A stretch of DNA of 64,000 nt, taken from positions 2,232,001 through 2,296,000 of the forward strand of contig NZ_CP009747.1 in assembly GCF_000800255.1 (NCBI RefSeq), read 5' to 3'. Position numbers and translations under genes: made by a program. Shown in pieces: positions 1 through 7,644 of this stretch. A model generated the notes under the pieces. The model was not told the origin of the DNA. It saw nothing but the letters and a program-made list of their open reading frames with translations, and ran no database searches. Within the stretch, counting starts at the first letter, position 1, and the number at the start of each line of letters is the position of its first letter. The stretch is from Pseudomonas parafulva (GTDB lineage Bacteria; Pseudomonadota; Gammaproteobacteria; Pseudomonadales; Pseudomonadaceae).

Positions 1-65
1 CCCAGCAGGCCAATCGCAATTGTCAGCAGCAGGAAACCACCCAGGAAAAACGCAAGCTTGCCCAT
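1..65 (-). CDS. Small hydrophobic protein, N-terminal part only
   Basis: The first 21 codons of a gene that runs out of the window. The start is ATG at 65, preceded by a GAGG ribosome-binding site six bases upstream. The visible protein (MGKLAFFLGGFLLL...) is one hydrophobic stretch, either a membrane segment or a signal anchor. I do not recognise the family and the rest of the gene is not visible. Confidence 0.6.
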   Translation of the reverse strand, partial: MGKLAFFLGGFLLLTIAIGLL

Positions 66-253
66 TGGAACCTCGAGACAGTAGGGACTGATTGGCGGAG
101 CTGCCCACTACGGTTGCGGTGCAGCCCTGCTTGCCCTGCGCATGATGCTTGGCACTGCAGGGCTTGGGGGCTATTGTCAGGCCTGCACTGATACGGTTAC
201 AGATTCAGCTTTGCGGAAAAAAAGCATATCAGATGCCGTGCGGCACACGCCTT

Positions 254-607
254 TCAGTCCAGTCGACGCAACTTGTGCATCGGCAGCCAGCCCAGCTCGC
301 CATTGCGCTGCCTGCGGCACCACAACCAGCCATTGAGCGGCCGCAACCCGACCATGACCTGACCGGGATCGACGTCCAACTCATGCGCCGAATACGGCTC
401 CAACGACCTGCCCTCGCCGACTCCCAGGCGCTCTATCACCTGCGCTGGTACCCATCCCGCCTCCTGACCTGCACAGTGGCACAGGTACCAATCCTCCCAG
501 CCTTTGTCTCCCTCATAGCGCTGACCGATCTGCAAGCGCACGCCCTGTGCGAAGCTGATGGGTTTCGGATACTCGCTGCGATGCCTTTCGATGACCACGT
601 AGTTCAC
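254..607 (-). CDS. SH3-like domain protein
   Basis: A 117-residue protein starting at GTG 607, chosen because an AAGGAG sequence lies six bases upstream. There is no signal peptide or membrane segment, so it is probably cytoplasmic. It is rich in Trp, Gly and short beta-type stretches, and two similar segments each end in a Gly-Trp motif (EAGWVPAQ near residue 50 and LGWLPMHK near 108). That is the look of a tandem variant SH3 fold, which suggests ligand or protein binding rather than catalysis. It lies 41 bases downstream of the neighbouring acetyltransferase gene on the same strand and may be read with it. No specific function can be assigned. Confidence 0.75.
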   Translation of the reverse strand: MNYVVIERHRSEYPKPISFAQGVRLQIGQRYEGDKGWEDWYLCHCAGQEAGWVPAQVIERLGVGEGRSLEPYSAHELDVDPGQVMVGLRPLNGWLWCRRQRNGELGWLPMHKLRRLD

Positions 608-648
608 ACGCCACTCCTTGGCTGAATGAGAAGATGCCCAACGTTGGT

Positions 649-1140
649 TTACAGTGCCATGACCATTTCGTGCCAGGCCATCCCGCCATGCTCGGAGCTG
701 GACGGCTGCACATAGCGATAGCCCATCTTTTCGTAAAGACCAACATGTCGATCCTTACACATCAGATGAATGGTCGACTTGCCGCGCTCGCGCATCTGCT
801 CGACGAAGCGCGCCATCAACTGCGCGGCCAGTCCACGCCCCTGGAACGCCGGATCGACCACCACCGACATGATCACCACATTGGCAGCCTGCGCATCATG
901 CCCGATCAGCTCCTTGAACGCCTCGTCGGACATCACGACGTCATGGGCGCAACCACTGTTGATGAAGCCGGCGATCTGGCCGTCCAACTCCAACAGCAAA
1001 AACCCTTCAGGGTACTGGGCGATACGGGTGGCGATCTTTTCACGGGTGGCGGCTTCATCGCCTTCGTATGCGCGGGTTTCTATCTGGTAGCAGCGATCCG
1101 TGTCGGCAGGCGTGGCGCAGCGCAAACGAATGGCGGTCAT
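649..1140 (-). CDS. GNAT-family N-acetyltransferase
   Basis: A 163-residue GCN5-related acetyltransferase that would transfer acetyl from acetyl-CoA to an amine. Motif A, the acetyl-CoA pyrophosphate loop, is visible as VVVDPAFQGRGLAAQLM around residues 93-109, with Q100-G-R-G at its core. The C-terminal YEKMGY segment is the usual motif B region. The open frame extends 23 codons further upstream, but ATG 1140 (MTAIRLRCATP) gives the normal family length and has an AGGGAAA site upstream, so I use it. The acceptor substrate cannot be told from sequence. It is transcribed toward the SH3-like gene and diverges from the lipoprotein gene at 1297. Confidence 0.85.
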   Translation of the reverse strand: MTAIRLRCATPADTDRCYQIETRAYEGDEAATREKIATRIAQYPEGFLLLELDGQIAGFINSGCAHDVVMSDEAFKELIGHDAQAANVVIMSVVVDPAFQGRGLAAQLMARFVEQMRERGKSTIHLMCKDRHVGLYEKMGYRYVQPSSSEHGGMAWHEMVMAL

Positions 1141-1296
1141 GACGTTTTCCCTGGTGCGAATTTCGGAGGTCGACATCCTAACCGCAGCGGCGCCGTCACG
1201 CATCGCCATATGCCGCGAAGGCCTGCTTATAGTGGTTGATAGCTCAGTGCTATGTATCGATAATCTCGCGCCTTAACCTGCTAGCAAGGATCCGCT

Positions 1297-1842
1297 GTGA
1301 GAAAACTCTACTTGACCCTGCCGTTCTGTGCCCTTCTGCTACAAGGCTGCGGTGTAACCATGGCCCGCTACGAACCTGACTTCCAGAACGTTCAGCAACT
1401 GAAGCAGCATGCCCCCTTGCAACCTGTGCGCGACGCTCAAGTCAACGCCGATGCCGGACAGGATTCGCTGAGGGTTCGCCTGAATCCGATATCGTCACCC
1501 ATTGGCAGTATCCCTGCGCATGTTCAAACGGCTATCAACGACGAGTTGCGCCGCGCAGGCCTGCTCGATCCCCAGGCGGACCGCGAGTTGCACGTCCAGT
1601 TGATCAAGAGCCAACTGACTGCCGGCCTTGCCAATGGCGAAGGTGAACTGGCTGCCCGATTTACCCTTCGCCGAGGCGGACAGGTCGTTTATGAGGCGAC
1701 CAAAGACGTGACCCGCGAATGGGATAGCAGCTTCTTCGGTCCAATTGCCATCCCGGCCGCTGCCAACAACTACAACCCAATGTTGCAGGCACTACTCAAG
1801 AGTTTGTACAGCGACCCGCAATTCATCCGGGCGATGAAATAG
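1297..1842 (+). CDS. Predicted outer-membrane lipoprotein
   Basis: A 181-residue protein starting at GTG 1297 with an AAGGA site six bases upstream. Residues 1-17 form a lipoprotein signal peptide ending in L-Q-G-C, so Cys18 should be lipidated. Gly19 lacks the Asp+2 inner-membrane retention signal, which favours the outer membrane. The mature part is soluble and mixed alpha/beta, and I recognise no domain. A strong hairpin follows the stop and separates it from the convergent second lipoprotein gene. Both neighbours being lipoproteins of similar size suggests an envelope role, but that is only inference. Confidence 0.8.
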   Translation: MRKLYLTLPFCALLLQGCGVTMARYEPDFQNVQQLKQHAPLQPVRDAQVNADAGQDSLRVRLNPISSPIGSIPAHVQTAINDELRRAGLLDPQADRELHVQLIKSQLTAGLANGEGELAARFTLRRGGQVVYEATKDVTREWDSSFFGPIAIPAAANNYNPMLQALLKSLYSDPQFIRAMK

Positions 1843-1860
1843 GCCTACGCCCTCAAGAAA

Positions 1861-1882
1861 AAGAGCCGCAAAAGCGGCTCTT
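1861..1882. terminator. Bidirectional rho-independent terminator
   Basis: A 9-bp perfect stem (AAGAGCCGC / GCGGCTCTT) with an AAAA loop lies between two convergent lipoprotein genes. A-rich sequence on one side and T-rich on the other would serve both strands. Confidence 0.85.
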
Positions 1883-1888
1883 CTTGTA

Positions 1889-2524
1889 TCAGGCGCGCGG
1901 TGTGCGGCCTTCAATCGACGAGTACTTGGTCCGATTCTTTTCAACCCAGCTTTTCAGCAGTGCGTTGACCTGACGGGCGAATGTATCACTCACAGCCGCC
2001 TTTGGTGTATTTCCCGCCAAAGGCAGGAACCAGATACCCATCCAAGTGTTGATAGCATCGTGGTTGGAAGACTTGGCCAGCGCCTGACCGCGATCATCCA
2101 GCGTTTCGAGCGTCATGGTGTACTGGTCGGTGGCCAGCGCGGGAATGATCGTCAGGGTCAAGCCGCTGATGAACGCAAATACCGCTTGCCCACCACTCGG
2201 CGTATGGTTGTAGACCTTCAACCGTAAACGGTCATCACCCGGTTGACGCTCGAACTCATCGAGTGTCACCCGACCGAACAGGCCAGATTCAGTGAGGATA
2301 CGTTTGAGCTCGGGCTTGAGCATGTCTCGAGCTTGAGGCACTTCGTTGGCCTTGGCATTACCAGGGTCTCCCTGGAAGAAGTCGAAGTCTACATAGACGT
2401 TCGGCTTGTTCGAGTAGCTGGCCATCGAAGGCAAGTCTACGTGGGGTACTTCATCCTTGGTGAAACTGGCACATCCACCCAGCGTGACGACCATCGCCAG
2501 CCCCAGGGCTTTGACAAAATGCAT
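1889..2524 (-). CDS. Predicted lipoprotein
   Basis: A 211-residue protein with a lipoprotein signal peptide whose lipobox L-G-G-C places the modified Cys at residue 18, followed by Ala, so outer-membrane sorting is expected. Between residues about 110 and 150 there is a hydrophobic patch (FAFISGLTLTIIPAL) that could associate with membrane. The C-terminal third resembles lipoprotein families that adopt a LpoB/TolB-like N-terminal fold, but I cannot name a family with confidence. It converges on the lipoprotein gene at 1297 and shares its terminator. Confidence 0.8.
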   Translation of the reverse strand: MHFVKALGLAMVVTLGGCASFTKDEVPHVDLPSMASYSNKPNVYVDFDFFQGDPGNAKANEVPQARDMLKPELKRILTESGLFGRVTLDEFERQPGDDRLRLKVYNHTPSGGQAVFAFISGLTLTIIPALATDQYTMTLETLDDRGQALAKSSNHDAINTWMGIWFLPLAGNTPKAAVSDTFARQVNALLKSWVEKNRTKYSSIEGRTPRA

Positions 2525-2705
2525 ATCGACTTCCTTGCTTGATGACTACGACCCCTTTGAAGGGGGCTGCATTTTAGAAGGTTTGACGAAAAATGCAAAA
2601 CAATGCCGTCTAAGTTATGGCTGAGTAAGACATCGTGACCCTGAGCACCTTACTGCAAAGGGGTGGAAAAGAGCGCGGACATCCATCTTAAGGAATACAG
2701 ATAGT

Positions 2706-2743
2706 CTAAAAAACCACTCGAACCGTGAAGGCGAATGGTTTTT
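2706..2743 (-). terminator. Rho-independent terminator of the secreted-protein gene
   Basis: Read on the minus strand, AAAACCA...TGGTTTT forms an 11-bp stem with one G-T wobble, followed directly by a run of T. It lies just past the stop codon at 2766. Confidence 0.8.
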
Positions 2744-2765
2744 CGGATCAATTGGGGAGAGCTGA

Positions 2766-3410
2766 TTAGTTAGTAATCATCAAATCCAAGCTGGTGGCAT
2801 CACAGGAGTGATCTGCTTTCTTGTTGATTGCTAGATAGATGGCTGAGCCCTGATCCACACCGACATTAGCGGCTTTAATCACCGAACTACCGCCATTCGG
2901 AAGGTTTCCGCTTTGAATCGGTACATCACCCAAATTCAAGGTCCAGGAAACTCCATCGCCGCAGGCATCATGGAGGTCGTTGATACGACCCAGCACGTTG
3001 ATGCTTCCATGAATGGGACTGGTCCAGCGGACAATGGTCTCGCTGTTGGAACCTGGATGGGTGACCACGTCGCCCTGCTTGAAGACGAAGCTTCCGCCAC
3101 TACCCGTAAAAGTGAAGCTTTTTTTGATGATGTTAATGTAGGCACCGGTGCTTGCGTCTCTCCAGCACGTTACATTGGCACCGTTACATGTATCCGCGAC
3201 GAATGTCGGTAGGGGCGTGTAGTTGGCTGACAGACTCTGTGCCGTTTTATTCTGCATGAACGACCATGGCGAGCCAGGGGCCGCGCGCTCCGTTGCAATG
3301 TACATGTCGCGAGCCAAGTTCCAGGACTGTGCAGTTGCTGCCCATAGAGGGGGCGCGTTAACACCGCAAAACAGCACAGCGGAAAGAATGATACTTTTTG
3401 CAATTTTCAT
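2766..3410 (-). CDS. Secreted protein of unknown function, possible beta-sandwich
   Basis: A 214-residue protein. ATG 3410 was chosen over the longer frame because GAGG lies eight bases upstream and a clean Sec signal peptide follows, with cleavage near A-L-W-A at residue 24. The mature protein is rich in Gly, Ser, Thr and Asn. It contains four Cys in two local pairs (DTCNGANVTCW near 75-85; later DACGDG and HSCDAT), so disulfides are likely. The final segment, D-x-G-S-A-I-Y-L...D-x-S-C-D-A-T-x-L-x-L-x-I-T, is the ending seen in secreted jelly-roll domains attached to carbohydrate-active proteins. The gene is visibly AT-richer than its neighbours and sits beside a tRNA gene, so it may be acquired. 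It has its own terminator. Function is unknown. Confidence 0.75.
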   Translation of the reverse strand: MKIAKSIILSAVLFCGVNAPPLWAATAQSWNLARDMYIATERAAPGSPWSFMQNKTAQSLSANYTPLPTFVADTCNGANVTCWRDASTGAYINIIKKSFTFTGSGGSFVFKQGDVVTHPGSNSETIVRWTSPIHGSINVLGRINDLHDACGDGVSWTLNLGDVPIQSGNLPNGGSSVIKAANVGVDQGSAIYLAINKKADHSCDATSLDLMITN

Positions 3411-3752
3411 AAATTTGCCTCGGTGTCGGTAAGAGAATTGATGCTGTTGTACGGTCAATGCCGCATTCAATTCGCTCGCTGGCGATCACTCGAGGCTCAA
3501 GGCCTTCGCCCAGAATCACTGCTCGTGTACATGGGAAAGAGACAGGATTGTCTCAGAGTAAAACTGTACATGCAACCAGTATTCGATCCGTGCTCGCTTT
3601 GGCCAACGTCGTATCAGGGTTGAGCCTGCGGGCATCACGGATCCATTGATTGCCTGACAGGGACACTCAACCCAACGGCCGAGCTAGGGCTGGCCTCTTG
3701 AGTCCATAAATCCATCGAATGGCAACAAAGCATTATTTCTGTCCGTAAACGC
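3411..3752. other. Non-coding interval upstream of the secreted-protein gene
   Basis: About 340 bases without a credible gene. It holds two copies of the 8-mer TGTACATG at 3526-3533 and 3565-3572, and between them a small hairpin (GAGACA GGAT TGTCTC, 3539-3554). It is probably the control region of the secreted-protein gene. No RNA gene is recognisable. Confidence 0.5.
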
Positions 3753-3779
3753 AAAAACCCCCGATTTCTCGGGGGTTTG
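3753..3779 (-). terminator. Terminator of tRNA-Ser
   Basis: AAACCCCCG / CGGGGGTTT stem directly after the tRNA, followed on the minus strand by a T run. Confidence 0.85.
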
Positions 3780-3783
3780 AATA

Positions 3784-3871
3784 TGGCGGAAGCGTAGAGA
3801 TTCGAACTCTAGGATAGTTGCCCATCGACGGTTTTCAAGACCGTTGCCTTAAACCACTCGGCCACGCTTCC
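3784..3871 (-). tRNA. tRNA-Ser (anticodon UGA)
   Basis: An 88-base class II tRNA including an encoded CCA. The acceptor arms GGAAGCG / CGCTTCC pair, the anticodon loop reads CTTGAAA (UGA, serine), a long variable arm is present, and the T loop is TTCGAAT. It reads UCA codons. Confidence 0.95.
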
Positions 3872-3890
3872 AGCGCGTTCAGCGGCGGCA

Positions 3891-3918
3891 ATCATACCGT
3901 AATGAAACAAGCTGTCAA
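3891..3918 (-). promoter_or_regulatory. Sigma-70 promoter of tRNA-Ser
   Basis: On the minus strand TTGACA (3913-3918) is followed after 16 bases by TATGAT (3891-3896), about 20 bases before the tRNA 5' end. Confidence 0.75.
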
Positions 3919-4004
3919 ACTCTCTATGTCGCCGGTTGCGAGGGCTCTGTTATGATCTTTGCATCTGAACGTTTCAAACCCACAGGATCCACAGGAGTAT
4001 CGCC

Positions 4005-4676
4005 ATGCGCGAGCAGGATTACGCCGTACATCACGGCCAGCAGGTCGAGCAGCAGGAGGTCAGCAAGGTCCTGCGCAACACGTACAGTCTGCTGGCTCTC
4101 ACGCTTGCATTCAGCGGTGTCATGGCCTTCGTCGCCCAGCAGATGCGCGTCGGCTACCCGAACGTGTTCGTGGTGCTGATCGGCTTCTACGGTTTGTTCT
4201 TCCTAACTGCCAAGCTGCGCGATTCGGTCTGGGGCCTGGTCTCCACCTTCGCCCTCACCGGCTTCATGGGCTTCATTCTCGGGCCGATCCTCAACCGCTA
4301 TCTCGGCATGGCCGGCGGTGCTGAAGTCGTCAGCTCGGCGTTTGCCATGACCGCGCTGGTGTTCGGTGGTCTTTCCGCCTACGTACTGATCACGCGTCGC
4401 GACATGAGCTTCCTCAGTGGCTTCATCACTGCGGGCTTCTTCGTACTGCTGGGCGCCGTTGTGGCGAGCTTCTTCTTCCAGATCAGCGGTCTGCAACTGG
4501 CGATCAGCGCGGGCTTCGTGCTGTTCTCCTCGGTCTGCATTCTGTTCCAGACCAGCGCCATCATCCATGGCGGTGAGCGTAACTACATCATGGCGACCAT
4601 TAGCCTGTATGTTTCGATCTATAACCTGTTCATCAGCCTGCTGCAGCTGTTTGGCATCATGGGTCGTGACGACTGA
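4005..4676 (+). CDS. yccA: Bax inhibitor-1 / YccA-family membrane protein
   Basis: A 223-residue inner-membrane protein with a short hydrophilic N-terminus (residues 1-22) and about seven hydrophobic segments, matching the BI-1/YccA family in length and layout. In E. coli, YccA is a substrate and modulator of the FtsH protease. I infer the same here from family resemblance (start MREQDYAVHHG, hydrophobic core, acidic end GRDD). The family is also discussed as a pH-dependent calcium leak channel. It stands alone, after the divergent tRNA-Ser and before a strong terminator. The start at 4005 has GGAG about ten bases upstream. Confidence 0.9.
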   Translation: MREQDYAVHHGQQVEQQEVSKVLRNTYSLLALTLAFSGVMAFVAQQMRVGYPNVFVVLIGFYGLFFLTAKLRDSVWGLVSTFALTGFMGFILGPILNRYLGMAGGAEVVSSAFAMTALVFGGLSAYVLITRRDMSFLSGFITAGFFVLLGAVVASFFFQISGLQLAISAGFVLFSSVCILFQTSAIIHGGERNYIMATISLYVSIYNLFISLLQLFGIMGRDD

Positions 4677-4698
4677 TCGACATTAGCTAATCGCCAGG

Positions 4699-4722
4699 AA
4701 AGCCCGCTTCGGCGGGCTTTTT
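4699..4722 (+). terminator. Rho-independent terminator after yccA
   Basis: AAAGCCCGC TTCG GCGGGCTTT, a 9-bp perfect stem with a stable UUCG loop and trailing T residues. Confidence 0.9.
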
Positions 4723-4797
4723 CATGCCTACTCTCCTCTATCCCTTCTTCCCCCTGCCCCGTAGAATGCGTTCCTTTTTTGCTTCCGGGCGTTTCCC

Positions 4798-6177
4798 ATG
4801 AGCTCAAACGAACACGAGTCAGGTGCCGCAGCGCCTGCCAACGAACTGGTTCTCGGCCTCGAGGACAAGCCGAAACTGATGATAGGCCTATTGGCTGCGT
4901 TGCAGCATCTGCTGGCGATCATCGTGCCGATCGTGACCCCGGGTCTGCTGATCTGCCAAGCACTGGGGGTGTCGGCGCGGGACACCAACCTCATCGTATC
5001 CATGTCCCTGGTCATCTCCGGCATCGCCACCTTCGTTCAGTGCAAACGCTTCGGCCCCTTCGGTGCCGGGCTGCTGATCGTGCAGGGCACCAGCTTCAAC
5101 TTCGTCGGACCACTGATCGCCGGTGGCGCGCTGATGGTCAAGCAGGGCACCCCCGTCGAGGGCGTGATGGCAGCGATCTTTGGCGTAGTGATCGCCGGCT
5201 CGTTCGTAGAGATGGGCGTGTCGCGCATCCTGCCGTTCATCAAGCGTCTTATCACGCCGCTGGTGACCGGTATCGTAGTGCTGATGATCGGCCTGACCCT
5301 GATCAAGGTCGGTCTGATCAGCATGGGTGGCGGCTTTGCAGCGATGGGTAATGGCACCTTCGCCACTGCCGAGAACCTGCTGCTGTCAGGCGTAGTACTG
5401 GCAATCATCGTGGTGCTCAACCGTGTGCCAATGGTGTGGATGCGCAGCTGCGCCATCGTCATTGCCTTGGCGGTTGGCTATGCCCTGGCGGGCTATCTGG
5501 GCCGTCTGGACTTCACCGGCATGCATCAGGCCGCAGTGTTCCAGGTTCCACTACCTCTGCACTTCGGCCTGGGTTTCTCCTGGGCGCTGTTCATTCCGAT
5601 GCTAGTGATCTACCTGGTGACCTCGCTTGAAGCTATCGGCGATGTGACGGCCACCAGCAAGGTTTCACGCCAGCCGGTCCAGGGACCGCTCTGGATGCAG
5701 CGGATCAAGGGCGGGGTACTGGTCAACGGCGCTAACTCTCTGCTGGCCGGGCTGTTCAACACCTTCCCCAGTTCGATCTTTGCGCAAAACAACGGGGTGA
5801 TTCAGCTCACCGGCATTGCCAGCCGCCACATTGGCGTCTGGATCGCGTTTATGCTGGTGCTGCTGGGACTGTTCCCAGCCGTGGCGGGAATCATCCAGGC
5901 GGTGCCTGAACCGGTGCTGGGCGGGGCGGCAATGGTAATGTTCGGTGCGGTCGCAGCCTCCGGTATCAATATCCTGGCCAGTACACATCTGGACCGTCGG
6001 GCGCTGTTGATCATCGCCGTGTCACTGGCGCTCGGGTTGGGCGTTGCGCAAGTGCCGGAATTCCTGGCCCATATGCCCGCGGCGCTGCGTAACGTACTGG
6101 AATCGGGCGTGGCTACCGGCGGTATTTGTGCCCTGGTGTTGAACTGGTTCCTGCCGGACACCCACGCACGCACTTGA
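4798..6177 (+). CDS. Xanthine/urate permease, NCS2 family
   Basis: A 459-residue inner-membrane transporter of the nucleobase-ascorbate (NCS2) family, normally a proton symporter with about 14 membrane segments. The conserved QH pair is at residues 36-37. The Glu of the TM8 motif is at 278 (SLEAIGD). The family signature is QNNGVIQLTG at 330-339. That signature is the form found in the XanP/XanQ/UacT branch, so xanthine or uric acid is a more likely substrate than uracil. No purine catabolic genes are adjacent, so the exact substrate stays inferred. The gene is a single unit between two terminators. Confidence 0.85.
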   Translation: MSSNEHESGAAAPANELVLGLEDKPKLMIGLLAALQHLLAIIVPIVTPGLLICQALGVSARDTNLIVSMSLVISGIATFVQCKRFGPFGAGLLIVQGTSFNFVGPLIAGGALMVKQGTPVEGVMAAIFGVVIAGSFVEMGVSRILPFIKRLITPLVTGIVVLMIGLTLIKVGLISMGGGFAAMGNGTFATAENLLLSGVVLAIIVVLNRVPMVWMRSCAIVIALAVGYALAGYLGRLDFTGMHQAAVFQVPLPLHFGLGFSWALFIPMLVIYLVTSLEAIGDVTATSKVSRQPVQGPLWMQRIKGGVLVNGANSLLAGLFNTFPSSIFAQNNGVIQLTGIASRHIGVWIAFMLVLLGLFPAVAGIIQAVPEPVLGGAAMVMFGAVAASGINILASTHLDRRALLIIAVSLALGLGVAQVPEFLAHMPAALRNVLESGVATGGICALVLNWFLPDTHART

Positions 6178-6196
6178 TCTATGCGTGCTCCAGACA

Positions 6197-6226
6197 AGGC
6201 CCGCGCCCACAGGTGCGGGCTTTTTG
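6197..6226 (+). terminator. Terminator after the NCS2 permease
   Basis: GCCCGCGCC / GGTGCGGGC 9-bp stem (one G-T pair) with a four-base loop and TTTTT tail. Confidence 0.85.
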
Positions 6227-6262
6227 CTTTATCATGAGCGCATTTCCTTGCCCGAGCTTTCC

Positions 6263-6655
6263 ATGAAATTCGCCATCGCGGTGTTTTCTCCAGCCCATGC
6301 GCCCTCCTCGCGCCGCGCGCTACGCTTCGCTGAAGCGGTGCTGGACGGCGGGCACCAGATTACCCGGCTGTTCTTCTATCAAGACGGCGTCCACAGCACT
6401 TCGAATTCCATCGTTTTCCCTCAGGATGAACGGGATGTGGCCGCACAGTGGCGCACGTTCGTCAGCGATCATCATCTCGACGCTGTGGTCTGCATCGCGG
6501 CTGCACTGCGCCGGGGTGTGCTCGACGAAGCAGAGGCCAACCGCTACCAACGCCCTGCCGTGAACCTGTCTGAGCCTTGGGAGTTGTCCGGTCTTGGGCA
6601 ACTGCATGAAGCTGCGCAAGTAGCGGACCGCCTGGTTTGTTTCGGAGGCGATTGA
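6263..6655 (+). CDS. tusD: Sulfurtransferase complex subunit TusD
   Basis: A 130-residue DsrE-like protein, the catalytic subunit of the TusBCD hexamer. This complex accepts persulfide sulfur from TusA and passes it to TusE for 2-thiolation of the wobble uridine in tRNA for Lys, Glu and Gln. The active cysteine is Cys77 in VVCIAAALRRG, equivalent to E. coli Cys78. ATG 6263 (MKFAIAVFSP) is chosen over the longer frame because it matches the family start and length. It begins the tusD-tusC-tusB-tusE-ybiB run, whose genes abut or overlap. tusA is not in the window. The substrate enzyme MnmA is encoded at 25.9 kb. Confidence 0.95.
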   Translation: MKFAIAVFSPAHAPSSRRALRFAEAVLDGGHQITRLFFYQDGVHSTSNSIVFPQDERDVAAQWRTFVSDHHLDAVVCIAAALRRGVLDEAEANRYQRPAVNLSEPWELSGLGQLHEAAQVADRLVCFGGD

Positions 6656-6656
6656 A

Positions 6657-7016
6657 ATGGCCAAGTCCCTATTGATCATCACCCGCCAGGCTCCTTGGGC
6701 AGGTATGACCGCGCGTGAAGCACTGGACATCGCCCTAGCCGGGGGCGCCTTCGATTTGCCAATCGGCGTGCTGTTTCTCGATGACGGCGTGTTCCAGCTC
6801 GCCAGCGGCCAGCAACCGGCAGCGCTGCAGCAGAAAAATCTTGCAGCTAACCTGCAAGCGCTGCCGATGTTCGGCGTCGACGAGCTGTTCGTCTGCGCGC
6901 ATAGCCTGCAAGCGCGCGGATTGGATACCCACTCGTTGGAATTACCTGTGCAGGCACTCGACGATGCAGCCCTGTCAGCCCTCATCGCCCGATTCGATCA
7001 AGTGATAACGCTCTGA
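6657..7016 (+). CDS. tusC: Sulfurtransferase complex subunit TusC
   Basis: A 119-residue DsrF/TusC protein, a structural partner of TusD in the TusBCD sulfur relay. It starts one base after the tusD stop and its TGA stop overlaps the tusB start (TGATG), so translation is coupled. The fold-defining hydrophobic strands (KSLLIITRQAPW; FDLPIGVLFLDDGVF) are clear. The usual DsrE-fold catalytic cysteine is not conserved in this subunit; the only Cys is in ELFVCAHSL near residue 80. Confidence 0.93.
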   Translation: MAKSLLIITRQAPWAGMTAREALDIALAGGAFDLPIGVLFLDDGVFQLASGQQPAALQQKNLAANLQALPMFGVDELFVCAHSLQARGLDTHSLELPVQALDDAALSALIARFDQVITL

Positions 7017-7312
7017 TGAAAACATTACACGTCATTAGCCATTCCCCCTTCGGTGATAGCCGCCTGACCAGTTGCCTGCGACTACTGGGCACCCATGACG
7101 CATTGCTGCTGTGCGGTGATGCAACGTACGCCCTCAAGACCGATAGCGAACCCTTCCGCGCGCTGCAGTCCGCAGGTCTGGAGGGCCGCCTGTTCGCGCT
7201 TGATGAAGACCTGCAAGCCCGTGCCATTTGTGGCGAGCCCGCACAGGCTGTGGACTACCCAGCCTTCGTCGAACTCTCGCTGCACTACGATAAGGTCAAC
7301 ACCTGGTTATGA
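7016..7312 (+). CDS. tusB: Sulfurtransferase complex subunit TusB
   Basis: A 98-residue DsrH/TusB protein, the smallest subunit of the TusBCD complex. It starts with MKTLHVISHSPF, a typical TusB opening, and keeps the LLLCGDATYAL segment that carries a conserved Cys. It overlaps tusC by one base at its start and tusE by four bases at its end, which indicates coupled translation and fixed stoichiometry. Confidence 0.93.
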   Translation: MKTLHVISHSPFGDSRLTSCLRLLGTHDALLLCGDATYALKTDSEPFRALQSAGLEGRLFALDEDLQARAICGEPAQAVDYPAFVELSLHYDKVNTWL

Positions 7313-7644
7313 GCATCCTGACTGCTGGCGATCGCACCATTGGGTTGGACAAGGATGGCTTCCTGCTCGATCTGCAAGCGTGGTCCACCGACGTCGCCGA
7401 AGTGCTGGCCGCACGAGAAGGTATCGTCCTCAGTGCGGAACACTGGGAAGTCCTCGAACTGCTGCGTCAGTTCTATGAGGAGTACCAACTCTCTCCCGCT
7501 ACCCGTCCGTTGATCAAGTACGCAGCGCTGAAACTCGGCCCGGACAAGGGCAATAGCCCCCACCTGAACCGTCTGTTCAAGGGCACCCCTGCGAAATTGG
7601 CCGCCAAGCTAGCCGGCCTGCCCAAGCCGACCAACTGCATATGA
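7309..7644 (+). CDS. tusE: Sulfur relay protein TusE (DsrC family)
   Basis: A 111-residue TusE/DsrC protein that takes persulfide from TusBCD and hands it to the thiouridylase MnmA. The essential cysteine is the penultimate residue, Cys110, in the flexible tail PKPTNCI. The second conserved Cys of true DsrC from sulfate reducers is absent, which fits a tRNA-thiolation role rather than sulfite reduction. It overlaps tusB and ybiB by four bases each. Confidence 0.95.
   Translation: MSILTAGDRTIGLDKDGFLLDLQAWSTDVAEVLAAREGIVLSAEHWEVLELLRQFYEEYQLSPATRPLIKYAALKLGPDKGNSPHLNRLFKGTPAKLAAKLAGLPKPTNCI

Noticed and set aside
1236..1266. A promoter TTGATA...TAATCT before the lipoprotein gene at 1297
   Set aside because: The spacing is 19 bases and both hexamers are imperfect, so it is too weak to list.
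2525..3871. A genomic island inserted at tRNA-Ser
   Set aside because: No repeat of the tRNA 3' end and no integrase are visible. Only one AT-richer gene is present.
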